This document shows positions 45,820 to 57,957 of a stretch of DNA of 64,000 bases, piece after piece; the first letter of the stretch is position 1; each line of letters opens with the position of its first letter. Under the pieces are notes generated by a model, which was not told the origin of the DNA, did not search any database, and worked only from the letters and a program-made list of their open reading frames with translations. The DNA comes from Amanita rubescens (Eukaryota > Basidiomycota > Agaricomycetes > Agaricales > Amanitaceae). Both the position numbers and the translations under genes were made by a program. The stretch is from NCBI GenBank assembly GCA_015039365.1, contig WION01000120.1, positions 1 to 64,000 of the forward strand, given 5' to 3'.

Positions 45820-47495
45820 GCGTCTACCCAGGTTTATATACGTGTGCCATTGTATGTCTTTCGTGTTGGGTCTTTGCACTGCGCGATGGAGTTTGACGCA
45901 ATAGATCGCGCGCTGTCACGCTGTGTCACCCTCACCTCAGTCATGCGTTCAAACTTCAGATCTTCAGAGACGGTTCCCGGTGGAAGTTTACCTGCCAAGC
46001 ACGTCTTCAATCCAATGGGAGCCGGATGAGTCGAAGTAAGTCATGTATCGCCAAGTTGGGTGCAGCTCAACAGCATGCGTGTTTACCAAGGCTCAGAGAC
46101 GTCTACGGCAACTCTGACTTGGATTTAATAGAGTAGAGAAATGGCAAATGACGCACAGACGATTCACCTGTCGCCATGGCCGTATAGGCAAGCCAAGAAT
46201 TTCGTAGATCTCAGATATTTACCACTGATCCACTCTGCAGACGCACTGTTCACACCTTCTGACTGCGTCCAATTTTACGCATCATGATCGGTTTGCCAGT
46301 CGCACTCGTCGAGTCTTCATGCCTTTCTGGCCATGAGCCAACTCAACGAAGACTATATCTATGCCAGGTGATGAACGACAGGACATGACTCGTAACTTGT
46401 TCGCAAACAGGGCCGACCTCCACATCTATGCCAGAAGATAATCACCATTTACATACAAACAATTCTTCAAATAACACGACGGAACAATCCAGAATTCGCT
46501 CGATCAAATCTCACTTCAGTCTTTCGATGCAACGATTGCGTGCTTATTGGCAGAAACTGTCTATTTGTAGAATGTTTACCGCTACCGCAGTATCCTCCTG
46601 GCAAGCCCTGAACATTACAATATGTGGTGCACGATTTTTAGGCAGCTGGCCCCCGGTTGAATATCTGTGACCGTGATGGTGACCGTAACATCCGAGTCAG
46701 AAATTTTGAACGTGGCTACTTTCGTCGATCCCAGTTGCCGCTGGGCCCATGAAAGCTACGCTGAAAATATGACCTGACGCCGAAACTTTTCGCGGCACCA
46801 AAAGGATTCTCTTACGATCCTTGGCCTTTCCCTCTGGATCATGCCCTGAAACTGCAAGTACCGAACTCCCCTCCTTTCAAGTTTGGCCCTGCTAGCTGAT
46901 ATAGCCTATGATTTTCGACTCCGGCGTAAAGAAGATTGTCGTCTCACGCTTCGTTCGAAGGGTTTGTTATGACCAATCGCATTGTCTGCTGCGCTTGGTC
47001 TCAAGGTGGTTGGTGTTCACGAGCTTTTCTAGACGGGTTACCGAAATGGTTGAGGTATTGCAGTTACATTCCAATCATATTCAAGTTTTGATTCGATACC
47101 AGTGCACGGAAGAACAGGAACATTTCGTACGCAGCCTTCAATGATGCCTCATGTATGTACAACAAAAGTTAAAACATGGTTCTTTGCTCCGTCCTATCCG
47201 TCACTGCGGCTGCGGAACATGAATCACTTTGTGTGATCTGGTCAGTCTTATGATGACTTAGCCGTGTCAGTATTTGCTCTTCGCTCGGCAGAATATCATC
47301 GCGACTATTTGGTCTGTATTGATGCATATACTGACTCGAAAGTCGAATTCACGCCCTCTGGTCCAGCGTCTTTCTTCTGATGGCTTCTGTTACGAGAACA
47401 GCGATAAGGCTGCGGGGACGCAAAGAACCCAGTAGTACCGCAAGCAAATATATATCTCAACCGCCTCTCTTCTAAGGCTACCTTCAACCTGCACC
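45820..47495. other. No gene recognised
   Basis: Only short unrelated frames. 47300-47495 resembles the 5' flank of the second sacsin-like gene at 57.8-57.95 kb and ends in a shared cctgcaccatgag start context. Confidence 0.45.
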
Positions 47496-49969
47496 ATGAG
47501 TGATGCTTTCGGTGAGAGTGTCAGTCCCATCGCTGCGATCCAAGCAATCTTGCACGACTACCCCTTCTCTGCAAGCATCCTTCGAGAGTTGTTGCAAAAC
47601 TCGACTGATGCAGGGGCTAAAAAGCAGGTTTGTGCTGCGCTGCCACTCATGAGGCATGTATTGAACAAAACCGCAGATATTTGTTCTTGACATGGGTAAA
47701 GACGGGAAAGACTCTGCGCTGATGGCGTACAACGATGCTCAGTTCCATGAAGAGGATTGGAGAGCAATCCAAACGATCCACCAATCGTCCAAGCTAGCAG
47801 ATACGTCGTGAGTTTGGCATCTATTTCCGCAGCAAACCACTGTTGACCTCTCATTTAGCAAAATAGGCAAGTATGGCGTAGGATTTAGGGCCTGCTATCA
47901 CGTACGATGGTCCATTTTTGCTCTTCGCCACTGACCCCAAAGTTTGCATAGGTCACCGATACACCCCAAATCCTTTCTGGGTCATCGTTTGCCACGCTTA
48001 ATCCCATCCACTCTGGCGGCGAGATAATCGACTACGATAAATTTAAAGAAAGGGACCATCGCCGAAATTTTGATTTTTTCTCTGACATCCTTCAGCCTTC
48101 TTCCATTCCCGGAACGGTCATCAGATTACCACTTCGGTCGTCACCGAGTGGACTAAGCGAGCGCGTTGTACTCGCTCAGGAGCTTGATCAAATGATCAAG
48201 GATTACATCACTGAAGAGTTGAACATCACTCTTCTATTTCTCGGTACCCTCAGGACAATCGAAATATGGAAAGTTCATGACGCAAGCAAGACACGTCTAG
48301 CTACGTGGACCAAATCCGAGAGCGTAGTTGAACATTGGAGCGAAGAGTCTTCATTTTTCGTTTCCGACGTAATCCTTTCCAACGGCAACGATTGCTTTTC
48401 TTGGCGGATCATTCAGACTCGGAATGAAGAAGACGAGGCCAGGTCTCGCCTCGCGACTCTGGTTAGTGGCAAGACTATCGATCACATCTTTACAAAGCAC
48501 AAGTTGAACCCTGATGTGCGCATTGCTTATCCTTTGTTCGCCGAAACATACACCTCCGGGCGCCTCTTTACATTCTTGCCGTTGCCGTCCAGGACAGATT
48601 TTCCTGTCCATATCCACTCGCTATTCGCGTTGACATCGTCAAGACAAAGCCTGCGCAATCGAAACGAAACCGGGATTGTACCTGGTTCAGACAATGAGTG
48701 CGCATATATTTTCTTTTCGTCGTGATTTGGGACTGAAAGCTCCTATGTAGCGTCTTGATTAAATGGAACTCTTTATTGTTTGATCACTATATTCCGCAAG
48801 CCTGGAGCCATCTCTTGAAAACCTTGGCTGAAGATGCTCTACCCGGAGACATTTTCAGTGCTTGGCCTCCCCATTGCTCGTCGATAACATCCGGTGATGG
48901 CTTATACTGGGAAAACATTCTCCAGGCGACGTTACATTCTTCGGTTCAGTCCGGTTTAGCGATCTGGCCGAAAGTATCGGAGACGGATACGATAACTCAT
49001 GTTGGTCTGAACTCTTCCCTAGTCATAGCCAAAGACCAGGTCAATTGGGATGTCCTCATCGCTCTGGCCCGCGTTGGTCTAACGCTGGTACAATTGCCAC
49101 AAACCCATACGGAGCTCCTCGACGATTCTATCGCCAAGTTGACTCCGCGTGTTGCGCGAGACCAAATCTTGCTTCGTAGCCTCCTCTCCGGGTTCGATGG
49201 TTTGTCCCGGGTTCAGCGGAGAATTCTATGCGAGTACTTCCTCTCGGGCAAGGACTTTAGCAGTATATATGACCTTCCCCTTTTCCCTGTCCTGGACGAA
49301 TCCTATATCTCCCTCAACAACAGGACAGCGACAACTCGGCACTACATTGCCATGACTAACGATGAAGTTAACGTATTTGGAGCGTCAGCGGGCGATGCCA
49401 TACCTCTCGATCAGCTGCAACCCGCCGTGGCAGCGTTGGTACTAGAAATGGGCACGACTAAGGCCAATATTGATCTACTTTCCCCGACGTCTGTCGTTGC
49501 CTACTTGTCAAGTGAAGCTGAACCTCGCAGCGAAGAGGATTTGTCGAAATTCTGGTCTTGGCTGAGTGAATGGTGTCACCGAGAGCAAGCGATGATGCTG
49601 CTCAAAGCCAGCTCTTCTCTTCGTCTTATACCTACGTCAAAAGGACCGCAGCTTGTCTCGTCTCCCGTATTTCGGGCGCTAGGTGATCGCTTGTTTGAGA
49701 AGCTTGGACTTGCTTTCATCAGTTCTCTTCTTCCAAGCGGAGTGATCTACTTCCTGGGTAAGCACGGAGTCATCAGAGACGCTCATGATGTGCAAGGCCT
49801 CTTGACGGCTATTTGTCAAGCGGTGTTGCAGGTGCATCTGTCTCTCTCGAGTCTCAATCTACTGAATACATCTTCGATAGTCATGATGGCACTGCAGGTT
49901 TTTGTCTCAACACTCTTCAATCACACCTCCAGACCATTCTCCGCTAACGATAAAGGACAACTTTGCTGA
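47496..49969 (+). pseudogene. Sacsin-like GHKL ATPase gene, copy 1, 3'-truncated
   Basis: Exons 47496-47627, 47677-47807, 47859-47901, 47952-48697 and 48751 onward join in frame. The protein begins with an HSP90/sacsin-type ATP-binding fold: N-box FSASILRELLQNSTDAGAKK, IFVLDMGKDG, then KIGKYGVGFRACYH with the glycine-rich lid, and TVIRLPLRSSPSG. The following ~550 residues match the gene at 57958. Homology runs to about 49830, then continues weakly and out of frame until a stop at 49967. The remainder, including the second ATPase module, is missing; AT-rich sequence starts soon after. An N-terminal protein of about 750 residues could still be made. Confidence 0.8.
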
Positions 49970-50785
49970 ACTATCGGGCCATTTAAGTCTTTACGAAGAT
50001 GGAGGCTGACGTGTTTCCTTCGCTTATGATTTATCGATACTGCGACAGTTTGCGATGCGATGTTGCAGATGTTGGGAATAATGACTCCCACAAATCGTTT
50101 TCAAAGTGTTTGAGGCAACTGAAGTTGCTTGATTTACTTTGTGAGCGTAGATCGCGACGTCACTGTGGTGATTGCACGTTGTGGCATCGTGCAACTCTTT
50201 GTTTACATTGCTCGTTCGTTGGGCCGGGTTGCCGTTTCATGTAATCTTCACTTCCACTCCTTTGGACTCTCGAGAGGCGCTGTGGTTTGATCTTATTAGT
50301 TCGGTTACTTTTTTTTCTCGCATGCGCAGTGTCCTATTATCCAATTTTAAAAACCTGTCGGCATTATGCATACCTGGATGCTGCACGAGTGATTATTGCT
50401 GATTGCTTGCAAGCATGTGGTGTGTGTTATGTTGAATGGGCTGCAAATACTTGTGTTGAGATGTTAGTGCATATATTCTGTTGCGTGACACTAAGCAGAT
50501 AAGCTTGATTTTCAAGGTTATCAACATTCAAGTTATTGGTTTGTTCCTGACCTCATTTGAAGCCTGCAACCAAATCATTCATGTCTATTCATGTCAGAGA
50601 TGGTTGTAATGGCATGATGCATGTGATGGATACCAGAAAGAAGAAACTGTAATTGTGTAAATCAACTTTAGAAGCCACAAAGCATGTGGACAGGAGGGTA
50701 GCTGGGGCCAGCATCATGTGTATGTATGTTACATGCTACCCTGAATTTAGATTGGATTCTGGAATTGTAAGTGAAGTACATACCA
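49970..50785. other. No gene recognised; 3' flank of the microexon gene
   Basis: GC content falls and CpG becomes rarer toward 50.4 kb. This is presumably the 3' untranslated and downstream flank of the minus-strand gene that ends at 50786. Confidence 0.4.
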
Positions 50786-53700
50786 TCAAATGTAGATCAT
50801 AACCTGTTTGTACAGAAATTCAGCCAATTCTTCATGACCACATTGCACAGACTCAGAAGTAATATGAGTCTTCAGTTTCTGCACATAGTCATGTTTCCTG
50901 AATTGTTTTAAAGCCTCCATGATTGATTGCAAATATGGCCTCTTTATCCAAAATGACAGCTTGGCAATGATGTTAATTGCTTGGAAGTATTAGCATAAGT
51001 GCAGCATAGTGAATAAGATGGAATTAAATTACCAACTACCACTTGGCATGCTGTAGGCTTATTGTGGTAATGTTAATACTTTTAAAAGGGGAAAGGGAAA
51101 CTCATACAGTTGCTGAAAAATTCTCTGGTTGATCTCCAAACAGGGAGAAAAGTTCAGGCTGACTATTAGAAAGGAAACTTCCTAGCAAAATTGGACTTAC
51201 ACACTAGCATGCAAATTAATATCAAGATTCATATCTTCCACAATCTTATCACTCACCTGCAGAGTCAGGATGGTCATAAGAATTAATAGAATGTTCCAGG
51301 AGACAATATGCCCACAATCTATAGGTAATAATAACATCAGGCCAAATCACAAAAAAAATGGACAAGCTGTGCTCTCACTTGCTGTATTCATATATTTGAG
51401 AATTGAAAGATTGAGACTTGGAGAAAAATGCAATGTCACTCACAGCCTGATAGTTATAGGAGAAGATGTGGTGAGGTAGGCTTTAAGAAAAATAGTGACA
51501 CCCACTTGCTGTTGGTTACAAGAGAAAATGTAATGTGACTGGCTTTCAGAAGGATGTGCACTGCCACTCACTGCCTGTTGGTCATAGGTGGTGTGATAAG
51601 ACTGCTGTTCAAAATATCACTTACTTCCTGAGTTCATTTGGCAAGGTAAAAAGACTTCCTTGGAGAAAATGTGCAATATGCAATGTTACCCACTTCCTGT
51701 TGATGAGAGATGTGGTGAGAATCTTTCAGGAAATTCAAATGTTATTCACAATCTGTGAGTCATAGGAGAATATATGTATATATGTTGAGGCTACCTTTCA
51801 GAAATTGCAATGTGACTCACAAACTATTAGCCACAAGAATGTATGATGAGCTGCAATTTAGAAATGTGTTTTGTCACTCACTTGCTGTAGGAGAATATGT
51901 GATGAGGTGATTGGCTTTTAGAAAATTACCATGTCACCCACTTGCTGTTGGTTATAGGAGAAGGAGAAGATACAATAAGACTGGCTTTGAAAAAGAATGA
52001 TAACACTCACTCGCTGTTCATTGCATATGAAAAAGTAATGTGGCTTTTAAATTCAAGTATTGAAATATGTAATGTCAACTCACTTGCTGTTCATTACATG
52101 GTGGGATGAAACTGCTGGTCAGACTCTAATGTACAATGTACCTACTTGCTGTTGATCATGGAAGAAGCTGTGATGAGGCTCCCTTGAGAAAGACTGTGAC
52201 ATCACTCACTATCTGTTCATCATGTAATGAGAGTAACTTTCAGATAATGTACAATATTGCTCACTTGCTGCCAATTTTAAGAGAAAATGTGATGAGAGTG
52301 TCTCACATGAATGTAATGTTACTACTCACTCGCTGTTGATCAAAGATAAGAAAAGATATGATCAGATTGCATTGCAGAGGCTGTGGTATCACTCACTCTC
52401 TGTGGGTTATAGAATGCATTTGTGATTATACTGCATTCCAAAAATGTGTAATACTAATCACATACTCTCTTTGGCCACAGAGAATGTGATGACATTGCCT
52501 TTCAGAAATATGTACAAATTACTCACTCGCTGTTAGTCATACAAGCAGATGTCATAAGACTGCCTTTCAGAAGAATGTGTAGAATTACCCACTTCCTGTT
52601 AGGAAATATGATGACATTGAAACAGGGCCATATGTACAACATATGATCACTTACTCGCTGCCATTTGTCATACAAGGTAATGTGATTGGATTCATTGGAG
52701 TGCATTTTGGAGAAATTACAATGCCACTCACTCTCTGTTGGTCATAGATAACTGGCAGTATTGAACACTGAGTAATGTCACTCACTCCCTGTTGGTCATA
52801 AGGATGTAATGTCATTGTTTTAAAAACATTCAATTGCACTTACAAACTGTTCACAGAGCATTTGGGCATGACATGTTCAAGTGGGTGAATTACAAAACAA
52901 GGAGTCATGTCACTCACTCTCTGTTGCTCATAAGATGTGGTTAAATCCAGATGATGGTGAATCTGAGTATCACTCACATACTATTGACCATAAAGTTGTG
53001 ATGAGAATTGCAGAAAATGTGTGTCATTTACTTTCTGTTGACCATGATGAACAAGTTATGATGAAATCTCAAGCATACTTACTTTTTGCTAATTGGATGG
53101 GATAAAACTGCCTGGAAAAGTGAATAACAGCCTCCTACATTCTGCAAGTTGTTAGTTCTCTGAAAAAATACAGTACCTCATAACTCACATCCTGTAGGTG
53201 TAAATGAGATTTGTAGAATTGGTTGGTTGACAATATCTCTCACTCTCTGTTGATGAAGAAGTGAGACTGCCCAACAGGCAATAACATAATGTCACACACA
53301 TCCTTTTTTAGCAGTGAGACATGATGAACTACATGATGCTTAAATATATGTGTAGACTCACTGCCTGTTTGTCAAAGAATTATTATGTGATGAGACTTCT
53401 GGGCAGAAAAGGGTGCAATAAAGTTACTGACAAACTGCATGCAACAGAATGAGAGTGATAAGATATGTAGTCTGGCTCTTAAATCTCACAAACTTTGATC
53501 ACAGCAAGAGGTGATGAGACCTTATAATGGGGGAAGAGTCATTTACTCACTTCCTGTTAAGAAGATGTGATAAGCCTATTGCAAAAAAAAAAAAAAAGCA
53601 TGATCACTCACTCTCTAAATATAAGTACTATGTGATAAGTTTACCTGGCTGAAGACAGCAGTGCTACTTACTTCCTGTTGACCATGGGATAGAATGTCAT

Positions 53701-55914
53701 GCATCTGCCTGGCAGAAAAAATGCAGTGCTACTGACACCCTGATTGTCAAAGGTGAGATATGATAAGACTGCCTGTTAAAAATAGCCTTACATCCTGGTG
53801 ATTGTTAAGTAAGATCTAATGGACCATGCAATAGAACACATGCAGGCATCACTCACTGCCTGTTATTATGGTATGAAAGTGATGAGTAAAGTTCAAAAAC
53901 AGGAACTGCCACTCACTTCCTATATTAAATATCATTTAATGGTTTCTTTAGATAAAAGTACAATGCTACCAACTTTCTGTGTTCATAGTACAGATCAGAT
54001 GCAGGAATATTGACAGTGTTGCTCACCTTCTGTAAGCAGGTGTGGCAGGGTGTGACTCTATGGTTGAAAGAAAGGATGCTGCACCACTCACTGCCTGTTG
54101 ATTATAGGATGGAAAGTGACAAGACTGCATATAAGGTAACTCTTCACCCACTTTCTATTGGTTATGCCATAAAGCATGAAAATGCCTTCCACATGTTGGA
54201 GTAAGATATCACTAACATCCTGTTGATCATGTGACAAAACTGTTGAGCAGCAGACTAAAGCATCACTCACAAACTGTTGCCATGAGAAAGATGCCAAACC
54301 ATAACCAGTCCAATAGTGACTATGTACTTACCCACTGTTGCCCATATCATCAGACTTGATCACAGAAAAGTGTGGTAATATAACTCACTTGTATCTCATC
54401 CTGTTGTTTAGCAGGCATATATACATGGCTGATCAGACCACAATAAAGGAAATGTAGTTTCACTTGCATCCTGCTGCATATTGTTGCAAGCATTGATTAT
54501 TTCATATGCAATACCTACCTGTCTGGTCACCTGTCATTCAATTCAATTTTCTCTTCCTGATATGCCAGTGTTAGAGAAATACACACACCCAAAAGTGTGG
54601 AAATTTTGTGAGAACCATGACAACAACATCATCCCATGAACAATTGTCAGCCAAAACATGTCTGAAAACAGTCAAGTTTTTAAAGTAATACTTAGATCTG
54701 AATCATGTGATCCTCACTGAAGTGCAGATTTAACACAGAGATCAAGGTTATTCATCTGTGTTGAGACAAACAGTTGATGGATACTGTTATCATCTATTGC
54801 ATCAGCTGTCTTCTGGGCTAATTCAGGACAGTTCTTCTCTGGTAGATCCAGATCTATGAAATTACTGTACATATCTCTGCTTCCAAAAAAGAGTTTTCCA
54901 ATGCTCTTACCTTCTAATCTGACATATGCCTTGGGAGGATATTTAGCATGCAATACTTTAGGAAGGTAAACTGTCTGAAAAATGCTTTCAGCTTTCTCCC
55001 TGGCCATCTTCCACTTATCATCATTCTCAATGTCTGGCAAGTTTGCATATTCATTGATGATTTGACCATCAAATTTGGTAAAGATGGTCACCAAAGGAAC
55101 TGCAAAAAAGTCATTTAACAGTGAGTACAAGGTAAATTTTGCACATGTTTTAAATATTCAGAAAAGATAAAACCAATCATGATGTGCATGTATTTATAAA
55201 CATTCTGAAAGATGAATCTCTTACCTTTGCCTCTCCCTTTATCAAAGAACTTGAGTTCTGCAGGTTGTATGGGACGAGGATCATCCATGGGTATGCAGTA
55301 CCTGGAAGGGGCTTGCTGATCAGTCAGTTGTGTAAGATTGGAAATATGTACCAAATTGCATGCAACTGGTTTTTCAGTTCAGCTTCTGTGGATCTCTTTT
55401 CAATGAACTCCCAAGCAATCTCCAATTCCTCAATTGCACCAGCCTCAAAACCCTGCGAGTCATGGAAGATAAAATTACTTCCAGGGTAAGTAATCTGATG
55501 TTCAATATTATGCAGGCCTCTCTATCATCATTGCATATCAAAAACTAAACTCCTACATTATCATTTTACCTACCTCAATTGATGGTATTAAATGAATGCT
55601 TGAACATGGAAGCTGGTCACCTGCAAGAAACCAAACATTTAGAGAATGGACAAAGTTCAGCTTGTCTTACCATTCATGTCATATATGATGGGCTCTGTTT
55701 CCTTGCCTACACCACAAACCTTCTCAAGGATGGTTGTCTTGCCAGCATTAGCCCTCCCTATGACAAGAACACGAAAATGTGTACATCTGTATCTTTCCCT
55801 GAGCACTACTATTTTTGCTCCACTGTCATTATCTAATATGAACTGATGAGAATTTGACAAAGCCAGATAATTTTGCATACTCAGTGGAGGTGCATCAGCA
55901 GCATCTGCCATCAC
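50786..55914 (-). CDS. P-loop GTPase gene with a long run of single-codon exons
   Basis: Six ordinary exons (55671-55914, 55574-55620, 55352-55521, 55225-55301, 54718-55099, 54589-54661) join in frame into a G domain of a family common in mushrooms: P-loop VIGRANAGKTT, GLHNIEHQITY, switch-II-like FHDSQGFEAGA, WYCIPMDDPRP, TIFTKFDG (TKxD base recognition), FVSTQMNNLDLC and KFPHFW. After that W codon come exons of 12 nt (54519-54530), 3 nt (54468-54470) and 12 nt (54389-54400), then 3-nt exons whose low coordinates are 54332, 54271, 54217, 54152, 54092, 54027, 53974, 53917, 53857, 53792, 53737, 53672, 53612, 53551, 53490, 53432, 53362, 53300, 53244, 53189, 53139; a 6-nt exon 53083-53088; and 3-nt exons at 53032, 52978, 52918, 52844, 52786, 52732, 52655, 52593, 52527, 52466, 52397, 52330, 52265, 52210, 52146, 52084, 52011, 51942, 51882, 51821, 51750, 51694, 51625, 51572, 51506, 51444, 51379, 51316, 51201. 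Two ordinary exons follow: 51108-51158 (PELFSLFGDQPENFSAT) and 50786-50959 (LSFWIKRPYLQSIMEAL... FLYKQVMIYI, stop). Each microexon sits between an AG acceptor and a GTRAGT-like donor, all in phase 0, none a stop; 32 of 51 single codons encode D, E, K, R or Q. The G-domain exons are near certain. The microexons rest on splice signals and phase; one large intron from 54588 to 51159 would also keep the frame. Confidence 0.8.
51200..54530 (-). repeat. Array of about 55 similar short introns
   Basis: Seen on the minus strand, successive units of about 50-80 bp share gtgagtgacatt at the start, an often present ctgaaaggcagtctcatcac in the middle, and a ctatgaccaacag-type end. They are too diverged and too regularly punctuated by codon-sized gaps to be a simple satellite. 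A 15-16-base poly-A run (plus strand) lies at about 53583-53597 inside one unit. Confidence 0.85.
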
Positions 55915-57957
55915 TAGACACTAGTAATACTAATACTTTGTCCAAGTCTCCTAGAACACTAGAGGCTTTTATTGGTGGGGTAGCACAAAGTAGACGGTGT
56001 TATAGCCGGGTTTGAGAGACCGATCAGCCCGGATGGCGTTAGATGGCAAAATAATGAATAGTACGAGGGCGTGAGGGCGCGGGATGGTCAGGGCGAGCGA
56101 TAGAGATAACCGGTTATGACGGGAAGCCAGATCCGTGACCAAATATTTGGATGTTCTATATTTGGGAAGACCAGACTCCCGCGCCCTTTGGGTCGTTGTC
56201 AACATAATGCAAATTTACGCAACGCATACGGAGCTCACGGAACTCCTAGAAAAAACAAATTGTCCATGCCAATTCTGCGTTATTCGGGCTTTCTCGCTTA
56301 TTCCACTTTGTTGTCCCCCGAAGACAACGGAAGACAGGATTATCTCACGTCGAAGAAAGAATCGAAGGTGACGTTGACAAGTCTACCTTGTGCTTGTTAT
56401 CGTCATGTATGCTATGAGCATGATGACGATTGAAGACGATGGTGATGCCGATTTCATTTCATTTTACCTTTAAGACAAGCTGTTGATGTTGGATGCAGAT
56501 CAGCAGCAATATAAAATTGCGCTCACCAAGACTCGTAAAGTAATTCACCTCTGTATGTCGATTCCTGCCTACGGCTTAGCAAAATAACGGGTCCAACGTT
56601 TTCGCTAGGAAGAAACAGGGCGCCGACCGTCTTTTCCATTTTGGTTTATTGACGTAAGTATCATTGCATTCCTGTTACGTCTCTGAGCTGTGTTAGCCCT
56701 ATGATTGGTGGACTCGCATCGTTCCAGGTGAGGTTCCATGTTGCACTATCCATTTAAGACCATGTTGATTCAACTAGGTTGGTGCGACGTCCTATTGAGG
56801 TGAAATGAATTATAGGCGGTGCGATGCTCATGCGGTCCCTTCCTATTCAATTGGCCCTGAAAAACGAAAACTCGTACGAGGAGCCAAATTCGACAGTAAA
56901 TGATACACTTATCATCAATAAGTACGGATCGTTCCCAAGCGAGCGTCGCTTTTAACTGGTGCTGGTTTCAACAAGGGATATGTGGACCTTCTTTCAAGTT
57001 TCAACGTCGATCGAACGGCAACTCTGCTGATTATATGACAACTGCTAGAACGCGGCACGTAATTCAATTACATTCGATATTAACCCTGTTTCTTCGTATA
57101 GGTGAAGCGGAGCGACAAGTCATTAAGGACATGGACGAGGCGCTCCCGAATTAAAGATCACTGACCAATTCATTGATAAATCGGAACGCGAAAAGGACTT
57201 GTTGCCCACGAAGCCAATGTCGTTCGCTCATTACCCAAAGCTGTGGACGAACTAGCTAGATTTTCAAATTAGATTACTTATTCGTGCTACACCATGATCT
57301 AGGGCCAAACTCTGCCTCAAACTAAATGTATTTTTTGTCACTAAAAAACCGACATTTATTTACATGAGCCTGTTATCATGACATCATGTGCTTTAAGTAG
57401 CTCGGCCATAAATAAGACCCGACTTCCATCACACTCTCATCGCCGGGGTCCATTTCCAATCCCAACCCGGGACGGCTGATAGATCGTAATACTTCGCGAC
57501 GCTGTCCTGAACATGTCGCATGTATTTTCGGCGTTTACGCGGGAGATTAGGTTTGACGTATCACATATCAGCAAGACACGTGCTGACCGCATGGCTAGAG
57601 ATTCTAACCTGCTGGATCGACTTTACAGCTGGGCCGTCATGCGTCTTCGTCATGCGCGACGAAATGAGGGTTCTCTGTTATGCCATTCTGTTCGTGATTT
57701 ATGTAAAGTGCTGCCAGTGCGAATGTTCATGGCGTCTGTTTGGCCTTATTGACGCGTTCTGGTCAGCAGAGTCGGCCTCTGAGTCCGCACTTGACTTGTT
57801 TTGAGGCTTTTGACACCCTCCATTACCTCCATTCCAGCGTCTTTCTCATGATGGCTAATAAGGCTTCTGTGTCAGCAAGGCTGTGGAAGGCAAAGACCCC
57901 GATAACACCGCAACATATATTTGGAAACGGAATGTTTCTTGACAGGCAACCTGCACC
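55915..57957. other. No gene recognised; 5' flanks of two genes
   Basis: CpG returns to normal immediately after the GTPase start, from about 55960. 57500-57957 resembles flanks of the other sacsin-like copies. Nothing else identified. Confidence 0.4.

Noticed and set aside
46428..47144. Small plus-strand frames between the cupredoxin and sacsin-like genes
   Set aside because: No conserved motif, no coherent splicing and no homology to other parts of the window.
53583..53597. Poly-A run as evidence of retroposed cDNA
   Set aside because: It lies on the plus strand inside one intron unit of a minus-strand gene that retains all its introns, so it is a local homopolymer.
50500..54600. CRISPR-like array or simple satellite
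   Set aside because: Repeat-spacer regularity is superficially similar, but the conserved pieces are splice donor and acceptor signals around codon-sized gaps, the units are diverged in length and sequence, and the genome is eukaryotic.
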